A DNA stretch of 64,000 nt from Cloeon dipterum (taxonomy: Eukaryota; Arthropoda; Insecta; Ephemeroptera; Baetidae), in NCBI RefSeq assembly GCF_949628265.1, contig NC_088788.1:13950001-14014000 (forward strand), read 5' to 3'. Both the position numbers and the translations under genes were made by a program. The notes beneath the pieces are model-generated. The model worked only from the letters and a program-made list of their open reading frames with translations. It was not told the origin of the DNA and ran no database searches. This document shows positions 1-10,514 of the stretch, piece after piece. The first letter of the stretch is position 1, and every line of letters starts with the position of its first letter.

Positions 1-588
1 GGAGGACGTATGAACGGTGAAGGGCCCATGTGGGGAGCCCCCAAGGGCCAGCAGCCACCCGTCAACCAGTGGGGCGGACCACCCAACAAGGAGATGAAGA
101 CCCCCTCTGGCTGGGAAGAGCCATCACCGCCTGCGCAGCGGCGCCAAATCCAGAACTACGACGACGGCACCTCGCTGTGGGGCAATCCAGGTAACCCGCA
201 GGCGCCCACTTGGCGCGGTGGTCCGACCAAGGCGGACGGCGGCAAGGTATCCCACTGGAAGGACATTCCGCACCCCAGCATGGGAGGACGCAGCTCGGGC
301 ATGCAGTGCCCACCGGGCATGGCCCAAGGCCGTGGAATGCCCAGCGGCGGCGGTATGAAGCCGGACGTGGCCATGTGGGGCCACCCTCAGCGCAACGGCT
401 CCTGGGACGGACCCCAAGGGCCACATGACGGACCCTCTGGCTGGGGTGACGACTCAGCAGCGGCCAAGATGGGTGGCTGGAATGAGCCTAATATGATGGC
501 CCAGGGCTCGTGGGGCGGACCTAAGCCCAAGATGGGCTGGGGCGACACCTCTGACGTCGACCCGTCCTCGTGGGGCCACCCCAAACCC
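1..588 (+). CDS. gw: gawky exon: GW-repeat, Argonaute-binding region (partial at 5' end)
   Basis: Reading frame starts at base 1 and is open across the left edge, so the exon or gene begins outside the window. The translation is Gly/Pro/Trp-rich, with tryptophans next to Gly in motifs such as [36 protein letters not shown] and SWGHP. These are the GW/WG repeats that enter tryptophan pockets of Argonaute PIWI domains. It ends at CCC|GTGAGT. The Met codon at 10 is an internal Met, not a start: the frame continues upstream and the family has more N-terminal sequence. Confidence 0.88.
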
Positions 589-3500
589 GTGAGTGCCGCT
601 AATTCCAATTTTCGCGACAAAAGGATTGACTCGGATTGCTTTCGGCAGGGCCCGAAGCCTCTGACCAAGGACATGATCTGGGCTAGCAAGCAGTTTAGGC
701 TGATGACCGAGATGAACATCGGCTACAAGAAGGACGACATCGAGAACGCTCTGCGCTCCACCAACATGAACATGGAGGACGCCATTGAGCTGCTGAACAG
801 CATGCGAGACGGCTTCCGCCGATCTGATGAACATCCGTTTGACCTCGGCGGCTCAGGGGGCCCCCACCCTGGAGGCCCTGGCGGCGGCGGCTACCCTGGT
901 AGGGTTGGGTACAACCCTCCTCAGCAGATGCCCTTCGCACCACCGGTAAGTTGAACCAGGCCGCCTTCTCCCACACAGGTTTCCCACTTTTTTAGAACTA
1001 TTAACCTTGAATGCGGTTGGAAATTGGAATGTAGAGTTCTGTTCGTTTTGTGATTGACTTGTTTATTGATTTTTCTCATCGGTGCGGGGTGTTTTTCTCT
1101 TTACCGAGACTGGCCACTGTAGCTGAAAAGCAGCATTGTGTGACATTTTGGCTTCCAAAGTATATTGACGCTTGTTGCTTCTTTTTGGCGATTATTTGAA
1201 ATTCGCCCTCCGCCCCCCCCCCAGTCCCACCCCTGCCACCGTGGCCTCCTTAAACGCCCGCGCGCGCCCTCCCCCTCTTTCTTTTTCTCTCTCCCGCCCA
1301 GTCAATTTCTCACCATATATAAAATATCACACTTCTGATGGTCGGTCAGTTGTGGGTTGGCGCGTTTTTGTGTCGTCATGCCATTTGCATTGGAAGAGAC
1401 AAAAAGAGCTTGTTTTTGTCTGTAGGGCCCTGGTGTGAACAATGCCCCTAGTCTTATGAACAATGCGAACAACCCTAGTCTACCCAGTATTAATACAATG
1501 AGCCCAGCCATTGTGCAGAAGATTTTAACCCAGCAGCCACCCCCTGCTGCTGCTGCACAGCCATCCACTCAGCAACCCTTCCAGTCGGTGAGTCAGCCCC
1601 CCCTTTGATTAAACACACATCTTCTTCCACGTGTTGTGTACCTATTGGTTTCCATGCAATAAAAAACCATACCAGAATTGATAATTCATAAGTGGACTAA
1701 TCGTGAACATGCCAAAAAAAACGCCCCACAAATCCTTGTACCGCAATTTTTTTTCATCCGCCTTTTCTGCTCCATCACGCCCTTCTAATTTTTGCAACGC
1801 TGATTTAATTTTGCCTTGTAGTGTGGTAGTATTTCACTTCCTATTTCTTTCTTTCTCTTTCTCATTCTCTTTCTCTTCTAAACAGTTGTTAGCGCCAAGA
1901 ACCATTTCAAGTTGGTGTCTTTGTGAACGAGTTGAATTTCGCCACTCACTTACTTCTGTCCTGCACAGGTGCAGCGAACTCCACTCAGCCAGCCGCAGCC
2001 TTCTGCCGCCCAGTTGCGCATGCTCGTGCAGCAAATCCAAACCGCGGTTCAATCAGGCCATCTCAACCCACAGGTGAGACTACTCAAAATAAATTCGCCC
2101 TCTAATCGCTTACGTCCCGCTACCAACCTGATTGCTCTCGGTGTTAACCATTTGTGTTGTTTGTTTGCTAGATTCTGAACCAGCCACTGGCCCCGCAAAC
2201 ACTGCAGCTACTGAACCAGCTGTTGAACCAGATAAAGTTGCAGCACAGCTTAGTGCAGCAGCAGACGCTGATCAGTCTTCAGCCGCTGACGAAACAACAA
2301 AACCAGAACCATTTGCAGATTTCTGTGCAGATCACCAAGACGAAGCAGACAATTGCCAACCTGCAAAACCAGATCGCGGCACAGCAAGCGCTCTTTGTCA
2401 AGCAGCAGAGCAACATGTCAAGCGGCCAGCAGGCCGACTATTTCCCCAAGCCTCCCATGCCTGATCCAACTATGTCACTCGACGTCAGCCTTGGACACCT
2501 CTCCATCAAGGAACCTCAATCACAGGTCAGTGTCCTGTGTCCAGTGCCAGCATATTTTTTAAACGTATTTCATTGCAACGCTCTCTCTTGATTGAATGTG
2601 GAGATGTAAATGTTTCTGTTTTGCAGCAGTCCCGCCTGAATCAATGGATCAAACAAGACAAAGACAATGACGGTTCGATCAACGAATTTGACCGCGCACC
2701 TGGCAATTCAAAGAGCCAGTCGCACACCTCACCCAATATGAACCCACTGCTCGGTCAGGCAGACAGGTATAACGGATTTATACCAAACCAATCTGCCGCT
2801 TACAAGTCGCCTTATAGCACGTGGTCCTCAGTCGGGCGTGGCGCTGGCGACTCAGGTTGGCCGGACAGCTCTGCTGAGCTGGGTGGTGGTGCGCAGAACG
2901 ACAACACCAACTCTTTCGAGGTGCCAGAATTTGAGCCTGGCAAGCCGTGGAAGGGCAGTAACCTGAAGAACATCGAGGACGACCCCACTTTGACGCCAGG
3001 TTCTGTCATGCCATCGCCGTTGTCGGTGCCTACCATCAAAGACTCAGTCTTCTCAACCAACAAGACTTCGCCTCCATCAAGCATTGTGTCGTCGGCCGCG
3101 GACACCATGTCCTCGGTCGGCCTGTCTAACCCCACCTGGAGCTACAACTCTGCCTCCTCGGGCTCAGCTTTCGCAAGGTGAGTCTTCTAGGAATACTCGG
3201 TCTAAATTTGATTGGTTTATCTTACCTTTTACTATGTTTGTATAAACTTTTTTTTTGAAACATTGTGACAAGACTGAAATATGTATTGAGAAGTAGATGC
3301 AGAATAAATATTTCTATAAATCAACTCGTGTCTCAGTTTGAGCAACAATGGCAGCGGACCTCGCGCCACGGGTGGTTCCTCCTCGTGGAGCACTGGTGGC
3401 TGGGGTGGATCAACCTGGCTGCTTCTGCGCAACCTGACTCCTCAGATTGACGGCTCCACCCTGAAAACTCTGTGTCTGCAGCACGGACCTCTGCTAAATT

Positions 3501-4145
3501 TCCATCTCTACCTGAATCATGGCCTGGCCATGGCCAAGTATCAAACTCGTGAAGAGGCCGCCAAGGTGAGCGATCAGTCTCTTTTACTCTTGAAATTTTC
3601 ATGCTTAAATTGAAATTTACTCAGCTTGAGATATAATGCATAAACGAAGTTCCATTTTTGTTTTATTTTTTACTGCATTACGCTCCCGCGAAACTTTGAC
3701 AAAGAATTTGACTAAACGCGGGACTTGCTGCCCTCAGGCCCAAGGCGCGCTAAACAACTGCGTGCTGAGCAACACAACCATCTTCGCTGAATCGCCTGCC
3801 GACAGTGAGGTGCACAGCTTGATGAGCCAGCTGCATAGCTCTGGCTCTCAAGGCCCCAGTAGCGGGGCAGGCTGGGGTAACCTGCGGCCTGGCTCAGGCC
3901 CCGCCAGCGGCCAAAGCGGCAGCGCCGCATCGGCCGGCGGTCAGCAAGGCGGCCAGCAACCCAACAAGCCTCCCCCAGACGCATGGGGTGGCGGTGGCGG
4001 AAGCAGCAGCCAACTGTGGTCGGCGCCGACCTCGGCGTCATCACTGTGGGGCGCTGCGCCACTTGACGCCGGCGACCAACATCGCGCGACGCCCTCGTCG
4101 CTAAATTCGTTCCTGCCGGGCGACCTGCTCGGCGAGGGCATGTGA
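1..4145 (+). CDS. gw: gawky (GW182/TNRC6), 3' part of gene; eight coding exons
   Basis: GW182-family protein, the cytoplasmic (P-body) scaffold that binds Argonaute through Gly-Trp repeats and recruits poly(A)-binding protein and deadenylases to microRNA targets. The window enters mid-exon, so the N-terminus is missing. Proposed join: 1-588, 649-945, 1426-1587, 1969-2073, 2172-2525, 2627-3177, 3337-3565, 3738-4145, giving 897 residues plus stop; all junctions keep frame. Domain order: GW/WG repeats (1-196), UBA-like domain (about 197-250), Gln-rich region (about 300-500), a Mid region with a P-E-F-x-P-G-K-P-W-K-G motif (about 600), an RRM (about 712-794), then a Trp-rich silencing tail (SLWGAAP) ending in LLPGDLL-like sequence ([10 protein letters not shown]). 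This order and the C-terminal motifs match animal TNRC6/Gawky. Uncertain points: use of the 60-nt intron at 589-648 and the tandem acceptor at 2624-2629. Confidence 0.95.
589..648 (+). other. gw: probable 60-nt in-frame intron (or retained exonic segment) of gawky
   Basis: Begins GTGAGT and ends TTTCGGCAG, followed by GG. It contains CTAAT as a possible branch site, is more AT-rich than the coding sequence on both sides, and sits between codons. It is exactly 20 codons long with no stop, so reading through is possible. The 20 residues it would encode have no Gly or Trp and break an otherwise GW-rich, Pro-rich sequence just before the UBA domain. I favour removal as a minimal intron, possibly optional (exitron-like). 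Confidence 0.65.
649..945 (+). CDS. gw: gawky exon: UBA-like domain and Gly/Pro linker
   Basis: Encodes [11 protein letters not shown] followed by a helical block ending [12 protein letters not shown], the UBA-like domain found in Drosophila Gawky and vertebrate TNRC6C, then a Gly/Pro-rich linker (about residues 197-295). The donor CCG|GTAAGT lies exactly between codons. The Met/Trp-rich helix and the DAIELL helix are the recognisable parts. Confidence 0.9.
946..1425 (+). other. gw: gawky intron, 480 bp
   Basis: GTAAGT donor and TTTTTGTCTGTAG acceptor, phase 0. It contains a C-rich run near 1212-1222 and a pyrimidine tract at 1266-1300. I see no gene or RNA in it. Confidence 0.85.
1426..1587 (+). 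CDS. gw: gawky exon: linker, start of Q-rich region
   Basis: 54 codons, phase 0 at both ends, donor TCG|GTGAGT. Translation is Asn/Ser/Pro-rich, then has a run of four Ala and Gln-rich sequence (IVQKILTQQ), typical of the low-complexity linker between the UBA and the Gln-rich region of GW182 proteins. Confidence 0.85.
1588..1968 (+). other. gw: gawky intron, 381 bp
   Basis: GTGAGT donor, TCCTGCACAG acceptor, pyrimidine-rich stretch at about 1838-1880. No further feature seen. Confidence 0.85.
1969..2073 (+). CDS. gw: gawky exon: Q-rich region
   Basis: 35 codons, phase 0 at both ends (CACAG acceptor, CAG|GTGAGA donor). Encodes [20 protein letters not shown], an amphipathic Gln-rich helix conserved in TNRC6/Gawky proteins after the UBA domain. 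Confidence 0.9.
2172..2525 (+). CDS. gw: gawky exon: Q-rich region, second part
   Basis: 118 codons, phase 0. Encodes repeated NQ and LQ segments ([25 protein letters not shown]) that look able to form a coiled coil, then [11 protein letters not shown] and [11 protein letters not shown]. The Gln-rich region of GW182 is linked in the literature to P-body localisation. Donor CAG|GTCAGT. Confidence 0.9.
2627..3177 (+). CDS. gw: gawky exon: Mid region with conserved PxFxPGKPWKG motif
   Basis: Begins after a tandem TTGCAGCAG acceptor; using the second AG (2629) drops one Gln. Residues about 602-627 read [11 protein letters not shown], then [10 protein letters not shown], closely resembling the human TNRC6 segment EFHPGVPWKG and DPYVTPGSV in the C-terminal silencing region near the PABP-binding motif. 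Low-complexity Ser/Pro sequence surrounds it. The exon ends in phase 2 (AG|GTGAGT). Confidence 0.92.
3337..3565 (+). CDS. gw: gawky exon: start of RRM domain
   Basis: Acceptor CTCAG, enters by completing a split Ser codon, leaves in phase 0 (AAG|GTGAGC). Encodes [20 protein letters not shown], then [21 protein letters not shown] and [10 protein letters not shown]. This is the divergent RRM of TNRC6/Gawky; human TNRC6 has the near-identical [11 protein letters not shown]. The family's RRM lacks normal RNA-binding aromatics and acts as a protein module. Confidence 0.95.
3738..4145 (+). CDS. gw: gawky terminal exon: end of RRM and Trp-rich silencing tail
   Basis: 135 codons plus TGA at 4143-4145. 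Continues the RRM ([15 protein letters not shown]) and then has Gly/Ser/Pro sequence with tryptophans in [21 protein letters not shown] and SLWGAAP. These Trp motifs in the family's C-terminal silencing domain contact CCR4-NOT. The protein ends [10 protein letters not shown], matching the LLPGDLL end of vertebrate TNRC6. Confidence 0.95.
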   Translation, partial: AQGALNNCVLSNTTIFAESPADSEVHSLMSQLHSSGSQGPSSGAGWGNLRPGSGPASGQSGSAASAGGQQGGQQPNKPPPDAWGGGGGSSSQLWSAPTSASSLWGAAPLDAGDQHRATPSSLNSFLPGDLLGEGM

Positions 4146-7100
4146 GGTAGGCAGCACCCCTCCTCCGCTTGCACCACGAACCGACGCGCCGCCTGATTGT
4201 TCCAATCGCTAAGATAAACGAAAAATAACTAGCTTTGATCCCGAGCTCGAAAACAATCGGACAGAGTCCCACCCGAATCAAGTATGACTATTCATAGTAG
4301 GACACGACGTGTTTTCCGCTTTAAACCCCTGTGATCTCAACGTCCTTTTGTCAACTGCACGAGACAGCGCAACCGTGCTGGAGTTGCGTCTGCTTGTGCT
4401 ACTAAATTTATTGAAACTATTAATAAAAAAAATGAAAAACACACAACACACACATACACAATGACATTTAATAATGTAAAGAATAAGATTACTTGTAAAA
4501 ACAGGTGATATTCGAACGATCATGATGTCTTCACACTACTGGTAATATTCTTGTATGGCAAAATAATCGAGAGAGATACTTTTTAGAAATACCGTTAGCT
4601 GCAGACGAAACACGTTCAGCGCGACACCCGAATCAGAGCACGAGTGTTCGATCCATGACCTCGGCAGTTAGAAATCTCGTCGCTCTTGATTATTTACCTC
4701 GACTTTGGGGCTGAATATCACAAACACGCGAGACGCCGGCCTAATGGCGGGCGTCTCGAGATTTTCCAAATGAAAAATACAGAAAAGAATACAGCGCTGT
4801 GAATTCATAGTGGCTTTTTTCGATGACGAACAGAAAGTTTTAAGCGATCCGGAGTGTATGTCTCCTTAAGGCGCGTGCAATTGGGCGAAATAATTCCAAT
4901 CAATCGTAGTTAATTTAAGTGCTGTGTGTCGGTTTTCCGCTTGAAAAGGTGCAAATGCGACTCAAACGTGCACTTCTTTTTTCTGATACGTAGACGTTAG
5001 GCCGTTCAAGATATTTGTCACATTTTCTAAAGTTCCCTCTGCAGCTGTGTGGCATGGAGAGGGTTTCTACCGCTCTATTCAGAATCCTCCCTCGCGATTC
5101 AAACGAGCGTTAATCCGAAATGATGAAAAATGCCAAGCTTTAGTATGTAAGAAGGCTAATGAAGAGGAAGATTATCATTAATTAAACAAACAGAAAACAA
5201 CTACAATTAAGATTAACGACACAAAGTAAAAGTGACGGCCGATGAGTATAAATTCACGCGCGCGCGCACTCACACATACACATGTACACATTAATGAAAA
5301 ACACTTAAATGTTGCGTCACTAGGATATTTAGAGTATCGTGTTTAAGGCTCTTCTTCCTCGACGACGTTGATGAATATCTTAATTGTTCTCTGCGTGTAC
5401 CAAAATAAATTTGGAAATGATTATCACGTTAATGCTAATCATAAGGATTCCTAAGTGTTAAGCCAGGTAGGCTGTAAGTTTTTTCTGCTGCTGAAATTTA
5501 AAACATTTTGGATAAGCTAAGCTGTTAAAATTTAAGATCTCTGACCCGGCACGGATAAAAAGGCGTCTTGTGCGATTAATAATCGAATCATGCCAATATG
5601 AATTAACGTGAGAATCAAATTAATTGTTGTCGTTATTTAAATCGATTTAATTACCTGACCTTGTGAGCTAATGCAACTCGGGCGCGTTTTTATCCGTGCA
5701 ACTGAATGTGATAAAAACACTATATGTGTATATAGAATATAAATGATACGTTGTGCATATTGAGCGAAAACAACACACACATACATAACATACAGACACA
5801 CATTTTCGTCAATTTTAATGATAAAACGATCGATGATGAGACGAATGTTGAGCCCTGACGCTCTCGCTTCGTCAGAGCTTTGGCGTAAGAAATCACACCC
5901 AACACACACGTTTCAACAGCCTGAAAGGGTAAATTCATTGTAATAGTAGACGATTGAAAAAAAAGAATATTAGCAATCAACCAAAAGGTGGTAATGTTTC
6001 ATTGCTCGATTTCGTTCTTTAAACAAAACGCAGTTTGAAATCACACGATACACACATACACACACAACACGGCGATCCTATTTTCAACAACAAAAGTCGT
6101 TCTTAAAAAGTACAAGTGTTCACGTAAGTCATAATAACTAAATAAATAATTATATTGAGGCCTGATAGAATTATAATGTTGCGACGATGATGATGATGAT
6201 TAATGAATAATATTTGAAAGACTCATTACGGAAAAGTCCATCCTTGCCTTCTTTGCTTATATGTCGACGCTTTTAATTAATTGATGATTCTCTAATTTTG
6301 TATTCTTAATTAATGCGCTACACTGAAGTGAATGGGATAAGATTATAATACGAAAGAGAACAATTACCAGCTACCAAAACGCAAAATTAAGTAATGTTAA
6401 TACTTTGGGTGAGTGCATTTGAGAGAGTCCTTGTCTCTCGGACGACGAGTGAGGTAGGCGTCTCAAAAATACTTAAAAAACCAATCAACAAACAATAAAT
6501 TTACGCGACCATTGTGATTTGTGATGAGACACATTTACAGCCGCTCAAGTGGCCAATTGATCAGTTAAAATAGTTGATCGAGTGCTAATAACAAACTTGT
6601 TTAGCTTTAGCATCGCTGGGTTTTTCTGTTGTTATTTACTTCTGATGCTCGGGGCTTCTCACATTAGCATGTCGGAAAACGGTGTGGAGAAAAAGTTGAA
6701 AAAAAACGAGCGAGAAATGTGTTGCGGCTGCCAAAGTCCTGAGAGCAATTATTCCAAAATTACAATACGCCATGTCACACGATTGCGCGCAGAAGCAAGG
6801 TATCGGCTCTCTTAAGCCTTTGATTTTTGTTGTTGACCACCGAGAGACTCCTTTTCTTCCGTTGACCTAATATTATTGCTTTGTGCAAACGCGTCATAGA
6901 TTTTTCTCCTACTTGTGATTTTGGCGTCGAGCCGATTCCTTGATGCGCGTGCCGATCCGTTCTTTTGTTGTCATTAGCTAATATTTTGCAAATCCAGTAT
7001 TTTGTGATGATGCAGAGTGCCACCTATAATTACTATGCATGATGATTATGCTTTCCTTACTCGTAATTATGATCGTATTATTATTCCTTTGGTTTATGAT

Positions 7101-10100
7101 GCATTATTTGTGTAAAACTGACCACTTGTATGTCCAATATAATTAATTACTATTATATATGATTTTACCATTTAGGTGATTATTTGATTATTATCGTCGT
7201 CATTTATTTTAAAATACAGGCGCATGCTGCTAAAAATAATACTGAACGCTGCTTATTATTTCATTTCTTTTGCTGCTTCCTCTTCTTCATGTGCGTGAAT
7301 TGAAGAGCTGCTGATTGATTGATTGATGATTATTATCGTGTAGGTTTTGTTGCTTTTGATCGCGAAACGATCTCTTCTCCTAAGTAAAGTCTGGTTTGTC
7401 ACTCGAAATGACAAAATAAAATCCTCCCTAAGAACAGTCAAGTTTGAATTCATTCTCAAAGTCGGCCTTTGCTGCCATTCGACCAATGAAACGCACTAAA
7501 TCAGGAGTGACAGGCACAGACTAAAGATAAACTCTTGGAAAGTCATTCCCTGTTTAGTTTTGGTTGTGAATTCTTATAATGTAGATAATATACTCACGGG
7601 CCCCGCACTTTAGATAGGCTGACTTTGTTTAATTAATTAATTATTGTCCTACACGCAACACACACTTCTTGGGTGCGGCATCTGCTTTCACTCACAGCTT
7701 CTGCTTTTCTTCTCAGCACAACAAACACACACATACACACACGTGAAAATCTCGATTCCATTTTGGCCTAATTAAGTGTCGTTTCTACATTTTCCATAGC
7801 AGAAAAACAACCATGTGATAATCGAACACACGCGTCAAAATTTTCACTCAACTCGGGCCGCCGCGTCCGTATTTTGGCCTTTGCATCCCGATTTTTCTCC
7901 TCGCAAACCGTCCTCACACACGAGTAAAATTAGCCATGTGACGAAACCTGTCTCCTGCTCGAACGGGGCCCAGTCATCAATTAACAAAAGAAACTATGCA
8001 GATGGTTGTTAAGGAAGTAAAGTAAATTTAATGTATTTTTGTCAAAGTGAAACTTCCGAGGCCAGTTGTGATAGTGAATATCGACTTTTGCTCGGACGGT
8101 CACTTAATTCAATAAAGAGAAAAGAAAAGAAAAAATAACGTGCAGTCGCAAACACCTGACGCCTTCTGTGCTGGATGTCGTGTCTCCCGACTGACCGACG
8201 AGTGGCGCCAAACACGCTTTCTGCTGGATGCCTTCGACTCTTTGATTCCGTTGCAAACTCTCCATTCGAAACTACAAAGTATTACACAATAAACGTACAA
8301 TCAAATTTAAACACAGTTGTTAGCGAGCAGTAGGGTTAAGGGGCAGATGAATGGAGGGAGAGATGGCCTTTCAAAAGACCCACCCCCGTGGACACGAGGT
8401 CGACGAGGTTCCATTGGACGAATCTATCACACACATATTTATATTATAAAAACACTCCCCAAACGTTTTTTGCAAGTTTCGCAACGACTTTCGGTCCTAA
8501 CCTGGCGCCACTTTGACGTTACTCGGATCAACACGCGTGTCGACAGAACAATAAATGTGTCAATATTAACCATATTTAAAAGCAGGCGCGATTCATGAAT
8601 TTAAAACTCGGGAATGCATAAGACTACGATGATGTTTTCTATGAATAAGGTGTGTCGTTGAATGTCTAATTTACTCCGCGATATATCTTAAGAATTGTGT
8701 TCATCAGAGTGAGTAAATGACGGTATTAAAGGCATAAGGGTTTCATAGGCTTAAGTAAACAAAAAAAAATACAAAAATCTAAAAAAATGTCCCTGGATGC
8801 GAGAATTCCCCTTACCCTGTAAAGGCGTGTGAAAGGAATGAGTGAACGGGTGGAGGTTATTCCAGGGTCCCTATTAGCGAATGCATTCTCCCGTGTAACC
8901 AAAGAGTTCAACCCGCTTGCCTGTGGCCAACAACCATATGTGTGACGTAGCAAAGCTTGTTGTTTCCCCTCCGCAATATTACATATTATATTACGTCGTA
9001 CTGTGTGCAAACTCTTCCTAACTCTGCATTTTGATTTCCTTGTCAGTGAAGAAGTAAAAAGTAAACAAAGGTTTGAGTTGATTCTCGTGACTATATACGC
9101 TCCGATTCCAATGATTTTAACGGGTTGTGATTACGAATTAAAAGATGATATCAACCACTCGCCAGAAAAAAAGGTTTAGATAAGACGGACAGAGACACAC
9201 TCTTTTGAAACGGGCACAAAATGTAGAATGACTTGAACGACGACTAAAATTTCGAAACACTCGACTCGCACGATTCCAATCAATTCGGAAAGAAATCCAA
9301 GTGCCTTCAGTGTGCTGACGAAACCTTCAGTTTTTTCCATTTTTGTGTGTGCACTCGAATCGATTTAGTTTGTATAACTCGGGTGACGGGTTAGTTTGTT
9401 AATTTTATGATTTTAAAAATCAGAAGACACGCTTTTCTCGCTGGAGCCAGCGCAGAGCCGCCTGCCAGAATCAATGGTTGCTCAAATTCTCTCTTTATCT
9501 CTCTGCCCTTCCATCGTTGAACGTGCATTTTTATAATATGACTTGTGATTTAACTAATCAGTTGAATTAAGAGTATTTTCCGGGGAAAATTGTATAAGAC
9601 TTGTCGCGATGCTCACACTCCCTCACGCTCCCGCTAGTCACCGAATCGACTTCTCTCGCGTTCCTGATTCGTCGTCGTTTTTCTTGGATAATTAATTAGT
9701 GAACTCGATGATTGCACTACACGAATGATATGTAGGCAGCGGTGGCGGCGGCTGGCGCAGGCGAAAGCCCCATGCACATTGTTCCTTTGTTGATTTGTGC
9801 GGCACAAAACTCACGATTGGTCAAAACGCGTTTCAAATTGGTAAACTGCTGACGTGCCTTTTTCCATTGGATGCGATGAATGCGATTGGATGTGGAGAAT
9901 TCACAAAATAACGCAGTCGACAAGATTCAGTTGTTCCTCGATAGAGATTTATACTAGCTAAACAAACAAATTGTAACCAAAAATCCAGCTGGCCGCTTAT
10001 TTCCTCGCAATAATTAAAAACAATGAAATACATTCGAATGGACCCTCTTCCAAAACTCAACAACTAACTCTCATTTTGTGATTGCCATATCCTAACGTTA

Positions 10101-10500
10101 GGTACATTTCGTCTCCTCGAATTCTGGGGAATAATCAAACTCGGTTTTGCGATATCAGTTCAGGGGGGAAATTGTTGACTTTTGCGAGCGGTCTATTGGA
10201 ATATCGTTCAACATGCATTTTATAAGCAAAACCAAGTGAAAATGAATCAAAACTAGCCGAAAATTCTCCATAAATGTCTTGTGGCCTTACGATGACAAAA
10301 CGAAACAACAATAATCCTACCGAACATCAACAACTAACTAACAAACAAACAAACGCCCTTCTTAACCCCTTGAAACCGTATAGAGCGATTGCTGTTTCAG
10401 TATTTTTGAATCCAAATCAATTCGACTCGGAAGGAAACGCGTTCTGTGAAAATATGGGAGGGAAAAAAGTGCCGGAGAGAATAGAACGCTTACTTAGCAA

Positions 10501-10514
10501 CACACACACACACA
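10501..10514. repeat. (CA)7 microsatellite
   Basis: Short uninterrupted CA run followed by CTCACACATA; one of several short CA-rich runs between 4440 and 15620 in the gene-free region. Confidence 0.85.

Noticed and set aside
3712..4281. 189-codon minus-strand ORF opposite the last gawky exon
   Set aside because: Antisense shadow of a GC-rich coding exon; the plus strand is clearly the TNRC6 C-terminus.
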